From NCBI GenBank assembly GCA_009845425.1, contig VXZQ01000009.1, positions 203,641-267,640 of the forward strand: DNA of 64,000 nucleotides, written 5' to 3'. The notes beneath the pieces are model-generated. The model did no database searches. It was not told where the DNA came from and saw nothing but the letters and a program-made list of their open reading frames with translations. Source of the stretch: Holophagales bacterium. GTDB lineage: Bacteria > Acidobacteriota > Thermoanaerobaculia > Multivoradales > Multivoraceae. The position numbers and the translations under genes were made by a program. This document shows positions 33,776-41,574 of the stretch, one piece after another (within the stretch, counting starts at the first letter, position 1; each line of letters begins with the position of its first letter).

Positions 33776-35209
33776 TCAGCCGGACGCTTGAAAGGCCCAT
33801 AGCGCGCTTCGGGTTCGGATGTACATTGTCGTCCCGTCGATCGCCGGCGTCGCCGTGGCCAGGTCGTCGAGGTCGGAGACGGCTAGCGGCTCCAGAGAGC
33901 CGTCGCTCGGCAGCACGACGAGCTTGCCAGATCTCGAGAGCAGGTAGAACTTGTCGTCAGCCACGATCGGTGAGGCGTAGAAGCTGTCGATGGCTCCCTT
34001 CAGCCGGCTCTGCTCGATCAGCTTTCCCGTCGCCGCATGGAGCGTCGTCGTGATACCGCCGTCGTCGACCATGAGGAGCACTCCGTCGTCGACGATCGGC
34101 GACGGGAGCTGCGGGATCTTGCGGTGGTAGGTCCACCGTACGTGACTGGCCGTGAAATCCCCTCGCAGGCCAGCCTTCGGTAGCTCGACGGCGAGGATTC
34201 CGTTGCGGCTGTCGAGCGCCGCCTGGAAGTACGTCCAGTCGTCTTCGTCGAGGCGGCCGTCGCTCGCCAGATCGAAGAAGGAGAGGGAGCTGCGAACCAG
34301 GCCCTCCGGCGCCTCCTCCTTGGAGATCATCCCGTCCCCGTCGCCGTCGTGCGCGGCGACGACGTCCGGGAAGGGCTCGAGTTGGACGTGACGGCCTTCT
34401 TCGTTCAGGGGCATGGCGTAGCCGTTGATGAAGAGGACACCGTCCTCGATCGCCGGCGTCGACTTCATCTCGAACGAGAGACCGCGCACCCACCAGAGCC
34501 GCTCGCCCGTCTCGGCCGAATAGCTGGTGAGAAAGAACGAACCCGGCACGACGACCTGGAGTTCGCCGCCGTCGGGATGGTGGAGGACGGGCGTCGAATG
34601 GCCGCTTGTGGCGGCAGGCCGCTCGGTGCGCCATGCCAGTTCGCCGGACCCGGCGTTCACGGCCAGGACGTGGGAGCCCTGCTGCTGGTCGACCACGAGA
34701 ACCACGTTGCCCGCGGCGAGGATCGGCGAGGCGCCCATGCCGTAGATGTTGTCGAAGGGGCCGAGCGGGTGGCGCCAGAGTTCTTCGCCGTCGACGGAGT
34801 AGCAGAGAAGACCGAAGTCGCCGAAGAAGACCCAGACGCGCTCGCCGTCGGTGACGGCGGACGGCGACGCCGGTCCGTTGCGGTTGTCGAGGGTCTCGAT
34901 CCGCGGCCTCGGAGCCTTGCGCCGCCAGACTTCCGAGCCCGTCTCGCGATCGAGGGCGATGGTGTAGAGGGCGTCGCCTTCCGAGGCCGTCAGAAAGATC
35001 CGGTCCGCGCTCAGGACCGGCGACGAGTCGCCGGCCGGGAGCTCGGTCCGCCAGAGGAGGTTGCGGTCGGGTCCCACCTCGACCGGCAGGGCGCCCGCCT
35101 CGATGGCGCCGCCGCCGTTCGGCCCCCGGAATCGCGACCACTCGGCGGTCTCGGCCGTGGCGAGTGAGGACAATGCAAGGCCGCTGAGGAGCGTTAGCGC
35201 GGCAGACAC
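33776..35209 (-). CDS. Exported PQQ-like beta-propeller protein with EF-hand
   Basis: About 477 residues if translation starts at GTG 35209, which opens a signal peptide (A-A-L-T-L-L-S-G-L-A-L-S-S-L-A-T-A). The mature start E-W-S-R-F-R-G-P-N-G-G-G is typical of quinoprotein-like propellers (usually W-P-x-F-R-G-P). Repeated A-x-x-x-x-G-x-x-x-W blades follow (R-E-T-G-S-E-V-W, G-S-G-E-L-A-W, A-E-T-G-E-R-L-W-W). An EF-hand loop (D-G-D-G-D-G-M-I-S-K-E-E) sits in the middle, with a second acidic D-L-A-S-D-G-R-L-D loop. No catalytic residues for a dehydrogenase are evident, so it is probably non-enzymatic or binding. A longer frame to 35314 would include translated palindromic repeat. Confidence 0.85.
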   Translation of the reverse strand: MSAALTLLSGLALSSLATAETAEWSRFRGPNGGGAIEAGALPVEVGPDRNLLWRTELPAGDSSPVLSADRIFLTASEGDALYTIALDRETGSEVWRRKAPRPRIETLDNRNGPASPSAVTDGERVWVFFGDFGLLCYSVDGEELWRHPLGPFDNIYGMGASPILAAGNVVLVVDQQQGSHVLAVNAGSGELAWRTERPAATSGHSTPVLHHPDGGELQVVVPGSFFLTSYSAETGERLWWVRGLSFEMKSTPAIEDGVLFINGYAMPLNEEGRHVQLEPFPDVVAAHDGDGDGMISKEEAPEGLVRSSLSFFDLASDGRLDEDDWTYFQAALDSRNGILAVELPKAGLRGDFTASHVRWTYHRKIPQLPSPIVDDGVLLMVDDGGITTTLHAATGKLIEQSRLKGAIDSFYASPIVADDKFYLLSRSGKLVVLPSDGSLEPLAVSDLDDLATATPAIDGTTMYIRTRSALWAFQASG

Positions 35210-35210
35210 T

Positions 35211-35275
35211 CCAGAAGCCGGCGCTCTGCGCCGGATGCCGGCCAGAAGGCCGGCGCACCGACAGACGCACCCAGT
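35211..35275 (-). repeat. Palindromic repeat family, copy 3 (double unit)
   Basis: Two hairpins lie in a row: AGCCGGCGctctGCGCCGG, then GCCGGCC-agaa-GGCCGGCGCACC, followed by gacgcacccag. It lies between the acyl-CoA dehydrogenase stop and the propeller gene start. Confidence 0.85.
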
Positions 35276-35292
35276 CTCTGGCGTTAGTCGCT

Positions 35293-36519
35293 TCAAAGCA
35301 GATCGCCGCCGCACGCGGAAGCACAGGTGCCGTGCGCCTCGAACGCCTGCACGACGTTCTTGCCGGTGCGCCAGCGATGGACCTCGTCCGGCCCGTCGAC
35401 CAGACGCTGCGCGCGGACGGCGCGATACCAGCCGGCCAGCGGCGTGTCCATGCTGTAGCCCAGGGCGCCGTGGAGCTGGAGCGCTGTGTCGACCACCTGA
35501 TGCACCATGTTGGCGAGGAAGACCTTGGCGATGCCGTTCTCGTTGCGCAGGTCCATGCCGTTCTCCGCCTTGTAGGCGATGTGGAGCAGCATGAGCCGGG
35601 CCTTGTAGAGCTCGGCGGCGCAGTCGGCGAGCATCCAGCGAACCCCCTGGCGGTCAGCGAGCCGCTTGCCGAAGGTCACCCGTTTCACGGCGTGCCCGAC
35701 GGCGAGGTCGAGTGCGCGCTGCGCCCTCGCCACGTTGTGCATGCCGTGGCGCAGCCGCCCGTAGGCGAGGCGGTGCTGACCCATCGCGAAGCCCTGGCCG
35801 CGGCCGCCGAGCAGGTTCTCCTTCGGGACGATCAGGTTCTCGATACGGATCTCCGAGTGCGAGCCTCCGAGTTTCAGGCCGAGTTCGGTGTGCGGCTGCA
35901 TCGTCTCGATGTCGCGGATGATCCGGTAGCCGGGGTTCGGCAGTTCGACGAGGAATGTCGAGAACTGCCGGTGGCGGGCCACGTCGGGATCGGTCTTCGC
36001 CATGACCAGGGCGACGTCGGCGACGCTCGCGGAGGAGCTGAACCACTTCTCACCGTTCAGCACGTAGTTGTCGCCGTCGAGAACGGCAGAGGTCTGCATG
36101 CCGGTGGCGTCGGCGCCGGCGGCCCTCTCGGTCATCGAGTAGCAGATGCGCTTCTCCCCCGCCAGCAGCGGCTTCAGGAAGCGTTCCTTCTGGTCCTCGG
36201 TGCCATTCTCGAGCAGCGTCAGCATGGTCGCGTCGTCGGGACCCTGGGTGTTGAGGGAGAGCGCTCCGAGGAAGCTCTCGCCGAGTTCCATCTGGACCAG
36301 CGCGTTGGCCAGCGGCTTCAGACCCATGCCGCCGTGTTCCTCCGGAATGAACGGGCACCACAGCCCCTGCGACCTCGCCTTCTTGCGGAGCCCGGCCAGC
36401 ACCTCGTCGAAGTTCTCCGGAGTGCATCCCTCTTCGGCCGGGATGCACTCGTTCTGAACGAAATCGCGCACCTTGGCGCGCACCGCCTTGGTTTCTGCCG
36501 GAATCTCGAAATCGATCAT
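35293..36519 (-). CDS. Acyl-CoA dehydrogenase family protein
   Basis: A 408-residue flavoenzyme that would oxidise an acyl-CoA thioester at C2-C3. It shows the N-terminal helical domain, the F-x-x-P-x-x-E-H-G-G-M-G turn, Y-S-M-T-E-R-A-A-G-A-D (FAD/substrate binding), N-G-E-K-W-F-S-S-S-A and the C-terminal Q-L-H-G-A-L-G-Y-S segment. The usual catalytic Glu position near Y-x-x-x-R-A-x-R-L-V-D-G-P-D-E-V-H fits medium-chain or aryl-type enzymes. ATG 36519 follows a GGAGAGACGAT stretch. It follows the cyclase-family gene by 21 bases on the same strand, suggesting an operon. The C-terminus is Cys-rich (C-A-S-A-C). Confidence 0.93.
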   Translation of the reverse strand: MIDFEIPAETKAVRAKVRDFVQNECIPAEEGCTPENFDEVLAGLRKKARSQGLWCPFIPEEHGGMGLKPLANALVQMELGESFLGALSLNTQGPDDATMLTLLENGTEDQKERFLKPLLAGEKRICYSMTERAAGADATGMQTSAVLDGDNYVLNGEKWFSSSASVADVALVMAKTDPDVARHRQFSTFLVELPNPGYRIIRDIETMQPHTELGLKLGGSHSEIRIENLIVPKENLLGGRGQGFAMGQHRLAYGRLRHGMHNVARAQRALDLAVGHAVKRVTFGKRLADRQGVRWMLADCAAELYKARLMLLHIAYKAENGMDLRNENGIAKVFLANMVHQVVDTALQLHGALGYSMDTPLAGWYRAVRAQRLVDGPDEVHRWRTGKNVVQAFEAHGTCASACGGDLL

Positions 36520-36540
36520 CGTCTCTCCTTCAGGTAGTAC

Positions 36541-37593
36541 TCAGAAAATCGCCAGTGCGTTGATCGGCGAGCCGGTTCCGGTGTCCACGGCCAGCGGCCC
36601 CGCCACGAGCAGAAACTCCCAGCGACCCAGCTCGGCCGCCGTTTCGGCGACGGCCTCCAGGTCCTGGTTGTCGAAGATGTCGATGCCCATGGCGACGATC
36701 GTGAGGGTGTGAACCGGAAGATCGACGCCCTCCACCTGCGACGGAACGACATCGAGCGCCGCATCGGAGCCGATGAACGAGATGTCGCGCGAGCGGACCC
36801 AGGGCATCGTCGAGGCGTGGAGGCCGGCCGCGTTCCGCGACACCGCCCAGGGTCCGAGTTCGGCGCGCCGCGCCCAGCGGCCGGTGCGGATGAAGACGGC
36901 ATCGCCCGGGCGGACCCGGAGCCCGGCCATCTCCTCGAAGGCCTCGAGATCCTCGGTGTAGATGGGCGTGCCCGGCTCGAGGTACGGCACGCCCTTCAGG
37001 CGGGGAATGTCGAACACGATGCCCCTCGTGACGATGCCGCCGCGGAGGTTGAAGATCGAAGACCGCGTGCAGCCTTCCTCGGTGACCGTGTCCTGCGAGT
37101 AGCCGTTGTACATCTTCCCCTTGTGGAGGATGTGACACAGGGCGTCGATGTGGCTGTGCGAGTAGCCGTGGTAGCTGATCTCGTAGCGATCGCTGACGCC
37201 GCCGCGAAACGCGGGCTCCTCGTCGGGATCGGGAAGAGCCAGAATCGCGCGCTCGAACGGCAGCGGCACGTCGACGGCCTCCTCGATGATCAGCGGATGG
37301 GCGAGCGAGACGGAGATGCCCTCCGTCGCCAGGGCCAGCGCTTCCAGGCGCTTCTCCCGCGTGATCAGGTTGGCCGCGCCGAGCTGGTCGTCGTCGCCCC
37401 AGCGGCCCCAGTTGGAGAGTTCCTCCATCAGGCGCTCGATGTCCGCCTGGGCCAGGTCGCGCGATTCGGGCGAGTAGCTCGGGGCGGGTTCGGGCGCCGG
37501 CTCCGTCTCGCCTTCTGGAGCGGCCGCGCAAGCTCCAGTCAAACCGATCAGCAGTATGCATGCGATGCCGAGCCTCAGATTCGTGGCCTTCAT
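36541..37593 (-). CDS. Cyclase-family (kynurenine formamidase-like) lipoprotein
   Basis: A 350-residue protein. A lipobox (L-T-G-A-C22) ends the signal peptide, then a Glu/Pro linker. The metal-binding signature H146-S-H148-x-D150-x-x-x-H154 (S-H-S-H-I-D-A-L-C-H) matches the cyclase/formamidase fold, which hydrolyses amides or lactones with a divalent metal; N-L-R-G-G-I-V-T-R-G and V-F-I-R-T-G-R-W-A are also family segments. Export of a member with a lipoprotein anchor is less usual but occurs in this lineage. It is probably first in a two-gene unit with the acyl-CoA dehydrogenase. Substrate unknown. Confidence 0.9.
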   Translation of the reverse strand: MKATNLRLGIACILLIGLTGACAAAPEGETEPAPEPAPSYSPESRDLAQADIERLMEELSNWGRWGDDDQLGAANLITREKRLEALALATEGISVSLAHPLIIEEAVDVPLPFERAILALPDPDEEPAFRGGVSDRYEISYHGYSHSHIDALCHILHKGKMYNGYSQDTVTEEGCTRSSIFNLRGGIVTRGIVFDIPRLKGVPYLEPGTPIYTEDLEAFEEMAGLRVRPGDAVFIRTGRWARRAELGPWAVSRNAAGLHASTMPWVRSRDISFIGSDAALDVVPSQVEGVDLPVHTLTIVAMGIDIFDNQDLEAVAETAAELGRWEFLLVAGPLAVDTGTGSPINALAIF

Positions 37594-37689
37594 GTTCTCG
37601 CCTCCCTGTTGCGGACTTCAGTCTGATTCTGCCGCATCGGGGCAACCGCAACGTAGCTCTCGCACTTTGCCGTGGTACAACTCAAGGAC

Positions 37690-38643
37690 ATGCATACCAC
37701 CAGGCGGTGGGTGAGGCTCGTGGCTCTGTCGCTGGTGTCGCTCGCGGCCCTGCCAGCGAACGGCCAGACGCAGGAACCGAAGACGGTCCGGATCGACACC
37801 TTGAGCGTGATGGACACGCTCTACCACCTCTCGGGCGGCGGCGCCAACTCGCTGGCGCTCATCGACGAGATCAACGGCGGCGTCGTGTTGATCGACACGA
37901 AGCCACCGGGGTGGGGCCAGCCGGTGCGGGAAGCTCTCGATGGGGTGACCGATCTCCCGGTGACGACGATCATCAACACCCACGCGCATCCCGATCATGC
38001 CGGCAGCAACGGCGAGTTCGGGGCCGCCGCCTTGATCGTGGCGCACGAGAACACCAGGGCGAACATGGCTCGGATGGACCTCTACTCGAGTGCGGACGCG
38101 GCGGGGTTGCCCACGAAGACGTTCACCGACCGGTTCTCGCTGCTCGAGGACATCGATCGCATCGAGCTTTACCACTTCGGCCCGGCCCACACCGATGGCG
38201 ACGTCATCGTCGTTTTCCCCGCCAAGGGGGTGGCGTACATGGGAGGGCTGTTCCCCTCGAAAGCGACGCCGGTCATCGACACGCGGAACGGCGGGAGCGG
38301 CGTGGCCTTTCCCGACACGCTGGCGAAGGCGGTTGCCGGGATCCAGGACGTGAGGCTTGTCGTCACCGGCCACGGCGAGCCACCCGTGACGTACGCCGGA
38401 CGGGGTCGCCGGGAAACCGGGGCGAACCGCCCCTGGACGGGGTTCATGACGTGGGAAGACCTCAAGGAGTACGCCGACTTCAATCGCGACTTTCTGGCGG
38501 CCGCGGAGAGGGCCTTTCGAGCCGGCCTGAGCGTCGAGGAAGCGGCGTCGGCGCTCGAGTTGCCCGAGCGCTACAGGGACTACGGCATGGAACACGCGAG
38601 AGCGAACATCGAAGCGATCTATGACGAGTTGGCGAACAGGTAG
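37690..38643 (+). CDS. Exported MBL-fold metallo-hydrolase
   Basis: A 317-residue protein with a signal peptide (L-V-A-L-S-L-V-S-L-A-A-L-P-A-N-G). The zinc motif T-H98-A-H100-P-D102-H103-A-G is intact, and the downstream H-T-D-G-D and G-H-G-E-P give further ligands. It would hydrolyse an ester, lactone or similar substrate in the periplasm. ATG 37690 lies a few bases after CAAGGAC. The next gene, a PQQ-like propeller, starts 10 bases after its stop, so they are co-transcribed. It is divergent from the cyclase gene, with about 95 bases between. Confidence 0.92.
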   Translation: MHTTRRWVRLVALSLVSLAALPANGQTQEPKTVRIDTLSVMDTLYHLSGGGANSLALIDEINGGVVLIDTKPPGWGQPVREALDGVTDLPVTTIINTHAHPDHAGSNGEFGAAALIVAHENTRANMARMDLYSSADAAGLPTKTFTDRFSLLEDIDRIELYHFGPAHTDGDVIVVFPAKGVAYMGGLFPSKATPVIDTRNGGSGVAFPDTLAKAVAGIQDVRLVVTGHGEPPVTYAGRGRRETGANRPWTGFMTWEDLKEYADFNRDFLAAAERAFRAGLSVEEAASALELPERYRDYGMEHARANIEAIYDELANR

Positions 38644-38653
38644 GGGGCTCCAC

Positions 38654-39997
38654 ATGACGAGCAGATTCATGGTGCCTCTCGTGTGCGTCGCATCCATCCT
38701 CGTGGGTGCGACGGAGCTGCGTGCAGACGACTGGCCGGAGTTTCGAGGCAAGGGCCGCCTCGGCGTCTGGCACGAGACGGGAATCCTCGAGAAGTTCCCC
38801 GCCGAGGGCCTGAAGGCGCTCTGGCGGACCCCGATCAAGGCAGGGTTCGCGGGCCCCGCCGTGGCCGACGGCCGCGTCTTCATCACCGATTTCGAAGCCA
38901 CGCACGGCATGCGCGGAACCGAGCGGGCGCTCGCGCTCGATGAGGCGACCGGTCGCATCCTGTGGAGTCAAGCATGGGAGGCCGACTACGCCGGGATCCA
39001 ATGGGAAACAGGCCCCGGCGCGACGCCGACGGTCGATGGAGACCGCGTCTACACCCTGGGGCGCACGGGCGTCCTGTCGGCCTTCGACGTAGAGACCGGC
39101 GCCCTCCTTTGGCGAAAGCGCTACGCCGAGGACTACGGCGTCGACCGGTTGCAGTGGGGCTTCGACTGGGGCTTCGCCAGCGCGCCGCTGGTCGATGGCC
39201 CGCGGCTCATCTGCTTCGTCGGCGGCCCGGAGAACGCGCGGGTCGTGGCGTTCGACAAGATGACGGGTGAGGAACTCTGGCGCGCGCTGGACAGCGAAGC
39301 GGACCTGGGCGTCGCACAGCCGATCATCATCGAGGCCGGCGGCGCGCGTCAGCTCATCGTCTGGAACCCGGAAGAAGTCGTCTCACTCGATCCGGAGAAC
39401 GGCGAGTTCTACTGGCGGCAGCCCTACACGGTCGGCGGCGCGATGACCGTCGCGACGCCGGTGCAGGTCGGATCGCAACTGTTCTTCACGACGTTCTACG
39501 ACGGCCCCCTGATGCTGACGCTCAACCAGGACCGGCCCGGGGCCACCGTCGCCTGGAAGGGCTCGAGCAACAGCGAGATTCAGACCGACGGGCTGCACGC
39601 GGTGCTGGCGACGCCGATCATCGAGGGCGGGACCATCTACGGCATCTGCAGCTACGGCCAGTTGCGTGGCCTGAACGCCGAGACCGGCGAGCGTCTCTGG
39701 GAAACGCAGGAAGCGACCGGAGAACGACGGCGCTGGGTCTCCGGGTTCCTCGTCCAGAACGGCGAGCGTGTCTTCATCAACAACGACCGCGGCGATCTGA
39801 TCATCGCCAGACTGAGTCCCTCCGGCTACGAAGAGATCAGCCGGACGCAGCTCATCACCCCCACGTCGAGACCCGGCAACCGGCGGGAACTGCGCTACGT
39901 GAGCTGGGTTCACCCGGCCTACGCCAACAAGCACGTTTACATCAGAAACGACGAGGAGATGATCTCCGTGTCGTTGAACCAGGCAGACTACGAGTGA
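38654..39997 (+). CDS. Exported PQQ-like beta-propeller protein
   Basis: A 447-residue protein. ATG 38654 opens a signal peptide (M-V-P-L-V-C-V-A-S-I-L-V-G-A-T-E-L-R-A), and the mature protein begins D-D-W-P-E-F-R-G-K-G-R-L-G, the usual quinoprotein-like propeller start. Several A-x-D-x-x-T-G-x-x-x-W blades follow (A-L-D-E-A-T-G-R-I-L-W, D-V-E-T-G-A-L-L-W, L-N-A-E-T-G-E-R-L-W). No membrane domain or haem site. It forms an operon with the upstream MBL-fold gene. It is a paralogue in layout of the propeller at 33.8-35.2 kb but lacks that protein's EF-hand. Confidence 0.88.
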   Translation: MTSRFMVPLVCVASILVGATELRADDWPEFRGKGRLGVWHETGILEKFPAEGLKALWRTPIKAGFAGPAVADGRVFITDFEATHGMRGTERALALDEATGRILWSQAWEADYAGIQWETGPGATPTVDGDRVYTLGRTGVLSAFDVETGALLWRKRYAEDYGVDRLQWGFDWGFASAPLVDGPRLICFVGGPENARVVAFDKMTGEELWRALDSEADLGVAQPIIIEAGGARQLIVWNPEEVVSLDPENGEFYWRQPYTVGGAMTVATPVQVGSQLFFTTFYDGPLMLTLNQDRPGATVAWKGSSNSEIQTDGLHAVLATPIIEGGTIYGICSYGQLRGLNAETGERLWETQEATGERRRWVSGFLVQNGERVFINNDRGDLIIARLSPSGYEEISRTQLITPTSRPGNRRELRYVSWVHPAYANKHVYIRNDEEMISVSLNQADYE

Positions 39998-40075
39998 CAT
40001 CCGGAGGTCGCTGGAACGGGAGCTACGCCCGCAGCCACCTAGCTGGAGAATCGCAGTGGCAGAGGTGCCTACGGG

Positions 40076-40816
40076 ATGGATGAGTGCGCCACAGTAGCTA
40101 GCTTCGTCCGATACCTTGGTCGTTGCCGGGGCAATCCAGGGTTAGTTGTGGATAGGTGGCCGGACAAAGCAAACCGAACCGCACCTGAGATCGATGCAGT
40201 TGCTGGCGACTTCGCAATCGAGCACACGAGCATAGACAGCGTGGCCGACCAGCGGGAGCGTGATGCTTCGTTCCTACGCGTCATAGGTGGCCTCGAGCCG
40301 TTGATCGAGGAACACGTTGGTTGTGGGTTCATAGTCGCTTTGGAGTTTGACGCTATCGGGAAAGGAATGGACTGGAGCCGCGCACGCGCCTCTCTCAAGA
40401 AGTGGATAGAGGAAGAAGCGCCGCTTCTCCAAGACGGGATCCATACGGTCTCTTTGCCAACATCGGCTTCCACTGAGGTCCCCATCGTTATGCACATCCG
40501 GAAAGGACCGGTACCTCGTAGTACCGGTTTCCTCCGGTTCGAGCCGAAAGACGACAGTTTGTCGACGCGTATCAGGGCGCTCGTGGATAGGAAGGCGAAG
40601 AAGCTAAGCAAGTACAAAGGGCCTTCCTATACGACTGTTTTGTTGATCGAGAACGACGATATCGCCCTCATGAACGAGGGCAAGATGCTCGAAGGAATCC
40701 AAGAGGCCTATCCTGAAGGGTGCCCTCCAGGAGTGGATGAGATCTGGTTCGCCGACACGTCCGTCCCGGACAACCCCCGGTTCTACGACTTCACGACGAG
40801 AATCGTGGAGGAGTGA
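40076..40816 (+). CDS. Putative PD-(D/E)xK-fold nuclease
   Basis: A 246-residue soluble protein of lower GC than its neighbours. The N-terminal part shows R-W-P-D30, then P-E-I-D40 and F-A-I-E49-H-T (residues 27-51), spaced like the acidic and Glu-x-Lys-type active-site strands of restriction-endonuclease folds where Lys is replaced by Thr. A later helix, L-V-D-R-K-A-K-K-L-S-K-Y, then a T-V-L-L-I-E-N-D-D strand and D-E-I-W-F-A-D also fit this group. It has no visible partner. It lies 78 bases after the propeller operon and upstream of a DUF433/DUF5615 pair, so it may mark a small accessory insertion. The fold is inferred from motif spacing only. Confidence 0.5.
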   Translation: MDECATVASFVRYLGRCRGNPGLVVDRWPDKANRTAPEIDAVAGDFAIEHTSIDSVADQRERDASFLRVIGGLEPLIEEHVGCGFIVALEFDAIGKGMDWSRARASLKKWIEEEAPLLQDGIHTVSLPTSASTEVPIVMHIRKGPVPRSTGFLRFEPKDDSLSTRIRALVDRKAKKLSKYKGPSYTTVLLIENDDIALMNEGKMLEGIQEAYPEGCPPGVDEIWFADTSVPDNPRFYDFTTRIVEE

Positions 40817-40921
40817 GTCAGTGGCCGCTACCGGTCGTGGTCGTCCGGGCGGCGTGTGCGGGCGGGCGCGGATTGCAAGGCCGGTTGCGGAGTAGACTCA
40901 GAACCTGAGAGCTTGAAGACG

Positions 40922-41173
40922 ATGTCCACGACGAACACAGAGTTACTCGCTCGAATTACGGCGCGTCCGGATGTGTTCGGCGGCAAGCCAATCATCCGTG
41001 ACATGCGGATCTCCGTGGAGCTGATCCTCAGTCTTCTGGCCCAAGGCGTGACTCCCGAGGCCATCCTGGATGACTATCCGGAGCTGGAAGCAGACGACAT
41101 TCGGGCTTGCACGGCCTATGCCCACGCAGTCATCGCGCGAGACACACTGTCCGCGGTGTCGGTCGCGAAGTAG
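40922..41173 (+). CDS. DUF433-family antitoxin
   Basis: An 83-residue protein. The sequence I-T-A-R-P-D-V-F-G-G-K-P-I-I-R-D-M-R-I-S-V-E-L-I is the DUF433 signature, followed by a winged-helix-like L-L-A-Q-G-V-T-P-E-A-I-L-D-D-Y-P-E-L. These proteins are antitoxins of VapBC-like pairs with DUF5615 PIN-like toxins. Its stop and the next start overlap by one base. ATG 40922 follows GAAGACG; a longer in-frame extension upstream is low-complexity. Confidence 0.88.
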   Translation: MSTTNTELLARITARPDVFGGKPIIRDMRISVELILSLLAQGVTPEAILDDYPELEADDIRACTAYAHAVIARDTLSAVSVAK

Positions 41174-41526
41174 TGCGGTTCCTAGTAGACCGATGCGCCG
41201 GCCGGCGGCTGGCCGAGTGGCTACGTGAACACGGACACGATGCCGTTGAATCGCTCGAACTCGGCCCCGATCCGGGCGACAGAGCGCTACTCCATCGGGC
41301 GGCCGAGGACGACCGAATCCTGGTCACAATAGACACCGATTTCGGCGAACTCATCTTCGGACAAGCGGCAGCCCATGCGGGCCTGGTGCGGCTTCCCGAT
41401 GTCCCCGCGGAGCGCCGAATCGCGTTGATGAATGAGCTGTTGGCGCGCCATCGGCGGGAGTTGGAGGCGCGAGCGGTGATCACGATACGAGGTGAGCGAG
41501 TCCGGGTCTCGCGGCAACCTTCCTGA
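41173..41526 (+). CDS. DUF5615 PIN-like toxin
   Basis: A 117-residue protein with GTG start. It begins M-R-F-L-V-D-R-C-A-G-R-R-L, as DUF5615 proteins do, with the first acidic residue Asp6. The remaining acidic centre is in I-L-V-T-I-D-T-D-F-G-E, and R-L-P-D-V-P-A-E-R-R and A-V-I-T-I-R-G-E-R-V-R-V follow. The group is a PIN-related fold expected to cleave RNA. It forms an intact pair with the DUF433 gene. Usually the first motif is D-x-N-L/D-x-C; the D-R-C here fits. Confidence 0.88.
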   Translation: MRFLVDRCAGRRLAEWLREHGHDAVESLELGPDPGDRALLHRAAEDDRILVTIDTDFGELIFGQAAAHAGLVRLPDVPAERRIALMNELLARHRRELEARAVITIRGERVRVSRQPS

Positions 41527-41574
41527 CTCCTCGTAGGCCTTTAGTGCGCGAGACAATCTGAATCGGAGCCCACC

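Noticed and set aside
33776..39997. Quinoprotein alcohol dehydrogenases
   Set aside because: The two propeller proteins have the blade repeats but lack a cytochrome domain and recognisable catalytic residues, so they are called only PQQ-like propellers.
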